Shown: positions 5,473 through 7,764 of the stretch, piece after piece
How positions within the stretch are numbered: the first letter of the stretch is position 1
Layout: every line of letters starts with the position of its first letter
DNA from: Pseudomonadota bacterium
Lineage (GTDB): Bacteria > Pseudomonadota > Alphaproteobacteria > Sphingomonadales > Sphingomonadaceae
Assembly (NCBI GenBank): GCA_023424275.1
Contig: JAFAED010000550.1
Coordinates: 1 to 7,764, forward strand
Length of the DNA stretch: 7,764 bases
Direction: 5' to 3'
Program-made: the position numbers and the translations under genes
The notes under the pieces: model-generated
What the model was told of the DNA's origin: nothing
Databases searched by the model: none
Seen by the model: the letters and a program-made list of their open reading frames with translations, nothing else

Positions 5473-7281
5473 CTAGACGGCGCGGCGCCGACGGCGGCGA
5501 AGGGTCCAGACCAAAGCCGACAACAGCAGCGCGATGCCGCCGACCCACAGGCCGAGGCGGATCAGGCGCGGCTTGCCCTGATGTTCGAACGCATAGCGGT
5601 TGATCTGTTCGTCGGCGGTGTACCCTGCGGGCATCTCGAGCACCCCGTTCGCCTTGGCATAGGCGCGGTAGTCGGCCGTCATCGCGGCGAAGCGGTCGGG
5701 TTCGGTGGTAGCAAGGTCGCGCGTCTCGCCCGGATCCAGCTTCAGATTATAGAGCCGCCATCGGCCGTCACCCGTCGGCGCGAGGTTGCGCACAAGCTTG
5801 TAGTCGCCGCGAAACAGCGCGGCATTGCCCGACAGTTCATAACCGATCGGCGCGTCGCCATGGACGCTGCCCGGCTGTCCTTCCAGCATCGGGACAAGGC
5901 TGCGTCCGGTGACGGGTTCGACCGCCTTGCCCTGCCAGGAGCCACCATGATCGCGCACCCCGGCAAGGTCGGTGAGCGTCGGCAGGATATCGGTGACATG
6001 CGCCAGCCCGTCGCTGATCGCGCCCGCACGGATCGCGGCATTTCCCGGCCATGCGATGATCAGCGGAACCCGGAGGCCGCCCTCGGCCGCGGTGAATTTA
6101 TAGCCCGACAAGGGCGACGCCGCGGCGCTAGCCCAGCCCGGCCCGATCGCGGCGAAGCTGCCGCGCCGGCCGATGTTCGCGGTCGCAAGATCATATTGCA
6201 TGCCCAGGAACAGCCGGTTGCGCACGCTGTTGAACGGATCGGTCGGCTCCGCCCCATTGTCGGAGAGGAAAACGAAGATGGTGTTATCGTAATCGCCCGT
6301 CGCCTTCAGATGCGCGACGAGGCGGCCGATTTCGCGGTCCATGGCGGTCGCCATGCCGCCATAGGCCTGCATGACGCGGATCGCGGCGGCGCGCTCTTCG
6401 GCATCCAGCTTTTTCCAGTCGGGCGTGGTCGGCATCGTGACGATCGGCACGCCGGCGGGCATGATGCCGAGCGCCGCCGCGCGTTTCGCCCGCGCTTCGC
6501 GCAGCGCGGTCCAGCCGTCCTGATATTTGGCCGAATAGAGCGCGATGTCGCTGTCGGGCGCCTGGATCGGGATATGGTTGGCGAGGAAATTCACCGAGGC
6601 GAGAAAGGGTTTCCCGCTTTTTCGGTCGGCCTCGATATAGTCGATCATCTGCTGCACGACGAAACGCGACGAATAGAAATCCTTCGGCAGCGTCGCGGGC
6701 TTGCCGTTGTCGGTCCAGTTCGCCTTGTCGTACATGCCCTCGATCGGCCGCTGTTCGAAATTGTCGGCGCCGGCATCGGCAAGGCTGAACGCGCGGTCAA
6801 ATCCGCGCGCGTGCGGCAGGCGCCTGGCGTCGCTTCCAAGATGCCACTTGCCGGTGAGATAGGTGCGGTACCCCGCGGCCTTGAGCAATTGCGCCATCGT
6901 CACGACGCGCAGGTTCATCGCCGTATCATAGCCGGGCTTGCCGCGATGTTCGTCGGGGATCGTCTCGGGCATGTTGCCGAGTCCGTTGCGGTGATTCATC
7001 ACCCCCGTCAGCAGCATCGCGCGCGTCGGCGAGCAGGAACCCGCGACATGGAAATTGGAGAAGCGCATCCCGGCATGCGCGAGCGCATCGATGTTCGGCG
7101 TCGCGATTTCGGACCCGAAAGAGCCGACGTCGGAAAAGCCCCAGTCGTCGGCGAGCAGGATCACGATATTCGGGTGCTTGGGCGCAGGGGCGGCAGGTTG
7201 CGCCCGCGCCGGGGCCATGGCGATCAGCGCGCCCAGAATGATGATGGCAGCACGCCGGGACCCGCCTAAGCGACCCGGCAT
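5473..7281 (-). CDS. AtsA-type arylsulfatase with C-terminal membrane anchor, sulfatase 2
   Basis: A 602-residue exported type I sulfatase. It has an N-terminal signal peptide (Arg9-Arg10, hydrophobic 11-22, likely cleavage after APARA at about 27). The metal-binding Asp-Asp is in NIVILLADDWGFSD (45-46). The signature CSPTRAMLLTG carries Cys83, the formylglycine precursor; Thr in place of Ser is the form found in Pseudomonas arylsulfatase AtsA. Then follow GKWHLG (Lys145, His147), ANHIPIQAP (His236, with Asn where Pro is usual), SDNGAEPTDP (Asp341, Asn342) and GYKFTAAEGGLRVP (Lys395). The region 249-315 (YSAKYQDGW, then W289 and MATAMD) is also AtsA-like. Unusually, residues 576-594 form a hydrophobic helix followed by six arginines at the C-terminus, which should tether the enzyme to the inner membrane with the catalytic domain in the periplasm. 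ATG 7281 has AGGAGG (7290-7295) 8 nt ahead. The gene has its own operator-like repeat 48 nt upstream. The substrate (aryl, alkyl or steroid sulfate) is undetermined. Confidence 0.94.
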   Translation of the reverse strand: MPGRLGGSRRAAIIILGALIAMAPARAQPAAPAPKHPNIVILLADDWGFSDVGSFGSEIATPNIDALAHAGMRFSNFHVAGSCSPTRAMLLTGVMNHRNGLGNMPETIPDEHRGKPGYDTAMNLRVVTMAQLLKAAGYRTYLTGKWHLGSDARRLPHARGFDRAFSLADAGADNFEQRPIEGMYDKANWTDNGKPATLPKDFYSSRFVVQQMIDYIEADRKSGKPFLASVNFLANHIPIQAPDSDIALYSAKYQDGWTALREARAKRAAALGIMPAGVPIVTMPTTPDWKKLDAEERAAAIRVMQAYGGMATAMDREIGRLVAHLKATGDYDNTIFVFLSDNGAEPTDPFNSVRNRLFLGMQYDLATANIGRRGSFAAIGPGWASAAASPLSGYKFTAAEGGLRVPLIIAWPGNAAIRAGAISDGLAHVTDILPTLTDLAGVRDHGGSWQGKAVEPVTGRSLVPMLEGQPGSVHGDAPIGYELSGNAALFRGDYKLVRNLAPTGDGRWRLYNLKLDPGETRDLATTEPDRFAAMTADYRAYAKANGVLEMPAGYTADEQINRYAFEHQGKPRLIRLGLWVGGIALLLSALVWTLRRRRRRAV

Positions 7282-7289
7282 TTAGTGGT

Positions 7290-7295
7290 CCTCCT
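7290..7295 (-). promoter_or_regulatory. Consensus Shine-Dalgarno of sulfatase 2
   Basis: AGGAGG on the minus strand, 8 nt before ATG 7281, is the full consensus and the strongest ribosome site in the window. It fixes the start and implies efficient translation once the gene is derepressed. Confidence 0.8.
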
Positions 7296-7329
7296 GCGCA
7301 CTGCCATCACTCCCACCCCCTCGGGATAA

Positions 7330-7346
7330 TGGCACTTACTATGTCA
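7330..7346. promoter_or_regulatory. Second TetR-type operator, upstream of sulfatase 2
   Basis: TGGCAC-TTACT-ATGTCA has the same TGRCAC-N5-RTGTCA architecture as the site at 4763-4779. Oriented towards the sulfatase gene, the two 17-mers share 12 bases, and the outer flank (ATATA) also matches, about 20 of 28 positions overall. It lies 48 nt upstream of ATG 7281, nearly the same offset as the first site has to sulfatase 1 (42 nt). A -10-like TATATT (7351-7346) overlaps its upstream edge in the same way. The symmetry is less perfect than in site 1, suggesting weaker binding. Confidence 0.6.
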
Positions 7347-7387
7347 ATATATCGGCGAGTCAATGGGGTCGGAGCGCAGGCGGAGAT

Positions 7388-7764
7388 TTATCGTTCACGA
7401 TATTCGGGCGCGCGCTTTTCGAGGAAGGCTGCGAGCGCTTCGCGATGGTCTTCGGTCGCTGAGAGGATGACCTGCTGGCGATCCTCGATCGCCATCGCGG
7501 CGTCGAGACTCGGCGCGTCGATGTTGAAGTTCAGCGCCTGTTTCGAGAGGCGCAGGCCATAAGGCGACGTCGCCAGCATCTCGTCGGCGAGCGCAAGGCC
7601 GCGGTCCAGCAGCGCCTCCTCGTCGACGATCTCGCTGACGAGGCCCGCGCGCAACGCACGCTCGGCATCGATGAAGCGGCCGGTCAGGATCATCTCGGAC
7701 GCAAGGCTGGCGCCGACGAGGCGCGGCAGGAAATAGCTCGACGCCATATCGCACCCGCCAAGGC
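7388..7764 (-). CDS. Enoyl-CoA hydratase/isomerase (crotonase) family protein, N-terminal part off the window
   Basis: The last 124 residues of a crotonase-fold enzyme, a family that hydrates or isomerises enoyl-CoA esters in the cytoplasm, as in beta-oxidation or aromatic and steroid degradation. The visible part starts LGGCDMASSYFLPRLVGASL and continues with the conserved SEMILTGRFIDAERALRAGLVSEIV. It ends with a helical tail (ALNFNIDAPSLDAAMAIEDRQQ) and the terminal acyl-CoA-binding pattern EHREALAAFLEKRAP, here beginning with Asp. In place of the classical PGAGGTQRL stretch it has GCDMASSYFLPR, a known variant clade of mostly uncharacterised members, so a generic hydratase function is uncertain. 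The catalytic and CoA-binding N-terminal half is missing. It lies 106 nt upstream of sulfatase 2 on the same strand, with an operator-like site and no clear terminator between them. Confidence 0.92.
   Translation of the reverse strand, partial: LGGCDMASSYFLPRLVGASLASEMILTGRFIDAERALRAGLVSEIVDEEALLDRGLALADEMLATSPYGLRLSKQALNFNIDAPSLDAAMAIEDRQQVILSATEDHREALAAFLEKRAPEYRER

Noticed and set aside
5473..5500. GC-rich palindromic stretch at the end of sulfatase 2 (around GGCGCC) as a bidirectional terminator
   Set aside because: The arms leave almost no loop, there is no T-tract on either strand, and the repeat is explained by consecutive arginine codons.
5581..7269. Plus-strand open frame of 562 codons opposite sulfatase 2
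   Set aside because: Antisense shadow of a clear AtsA-type sulfatase; no ribosome site or domain signal.
1..7764. Search for CRISPR arrays, tRNA/rRNA genes, insertion sequences and attachment sites
   Set aside because: No regularly spaced repeats, cloverleaf-like segments, transposase motifs or terminal inverted repeats were seen; all sequence is accounted for by six genes and short spacers (longest 206 nt).

Overview
This window is GC-rich, protein-coding bacterial DNA. The gene families (CitMHS transporter, lipoprotein serine hydrolase, FGly sulfatases, TetR regulator, crotonase) and the base composition suggest an alphaproteobacterium, most likely a sphingomonad such as Sphingopyxis or a relative. 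That assignment is inference from style; no rRNA or other phylogenetic marker is present. Almost all of the sequence is coding, and five of the six genes lie on the minus strand.

Layout: (1) 1-1177, minus: a CitMHS-family citrate/metal-citrate transporter whose C-terminus runs off the left edge. (2) 1178-1383: intergenic, with a clear intrinsic terminator for the gene to its right and a Pho-box-like tandem repeat 68 nt upstream of the transporter start. (3) 1384-2961, minus: a lipoprotein serine hydrolase of the beta-lactamase/PBP-like fold with a beta-rich C-terminal domain. (4) 2962-3085: spacer with a second, nearly identical Pho-box-like tandem repeat. (5) 3086-4720, minus: a membrane-anchored formylglycine sulfatase (CSPSR motif). 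(6) 4842-5468, plus: a TetR-family repressor, divergent from this sulfatase, with a 17-bp inverted repeat in the shared intergenic region. (7) 5473-7281, minus: a second sulfatase of the AtsA type (CSPTR motif) with a C-terminal membrane anchor, convergent with the TetR gene and ending 4 bp from it. (8) 7282-7387: spacer holding a second copy of the TetR-type inverted repeat upstream of sulfatase 2. (9) 7388-7764, minus: the C-terminal part of an enoyl-CoA hydratase/isomerase (crotonase) that runs off the right edge.

Most coherent reading: genes 5-7 form a TetR-controlled sulfatase locus. The regulator sits between two sulfatases of different subfamilies, and matching operators lie 42 and 48 nt upstream of the two sulfatase start codons. 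Both sulfatases would act outside the cytoplasm on an organic sulfate ester. The lipoprotein esterase-like hydrolase downstream of sulfatase 1 and the CoA-dependent crotonase upstream of sulfatase 2 would fit a pathway that desulfates, hydrolyses and then beta-oxidises a sulfated lipid or steroid-like compound; the substrate cannot be read from the sequence. Separately, the serine hydrolase and the citrate transporter each carry an upstream tandem CTGTCA repeat with 11-bp period. This matches the PhoB box but points away from the usual orientation relative to the genes.
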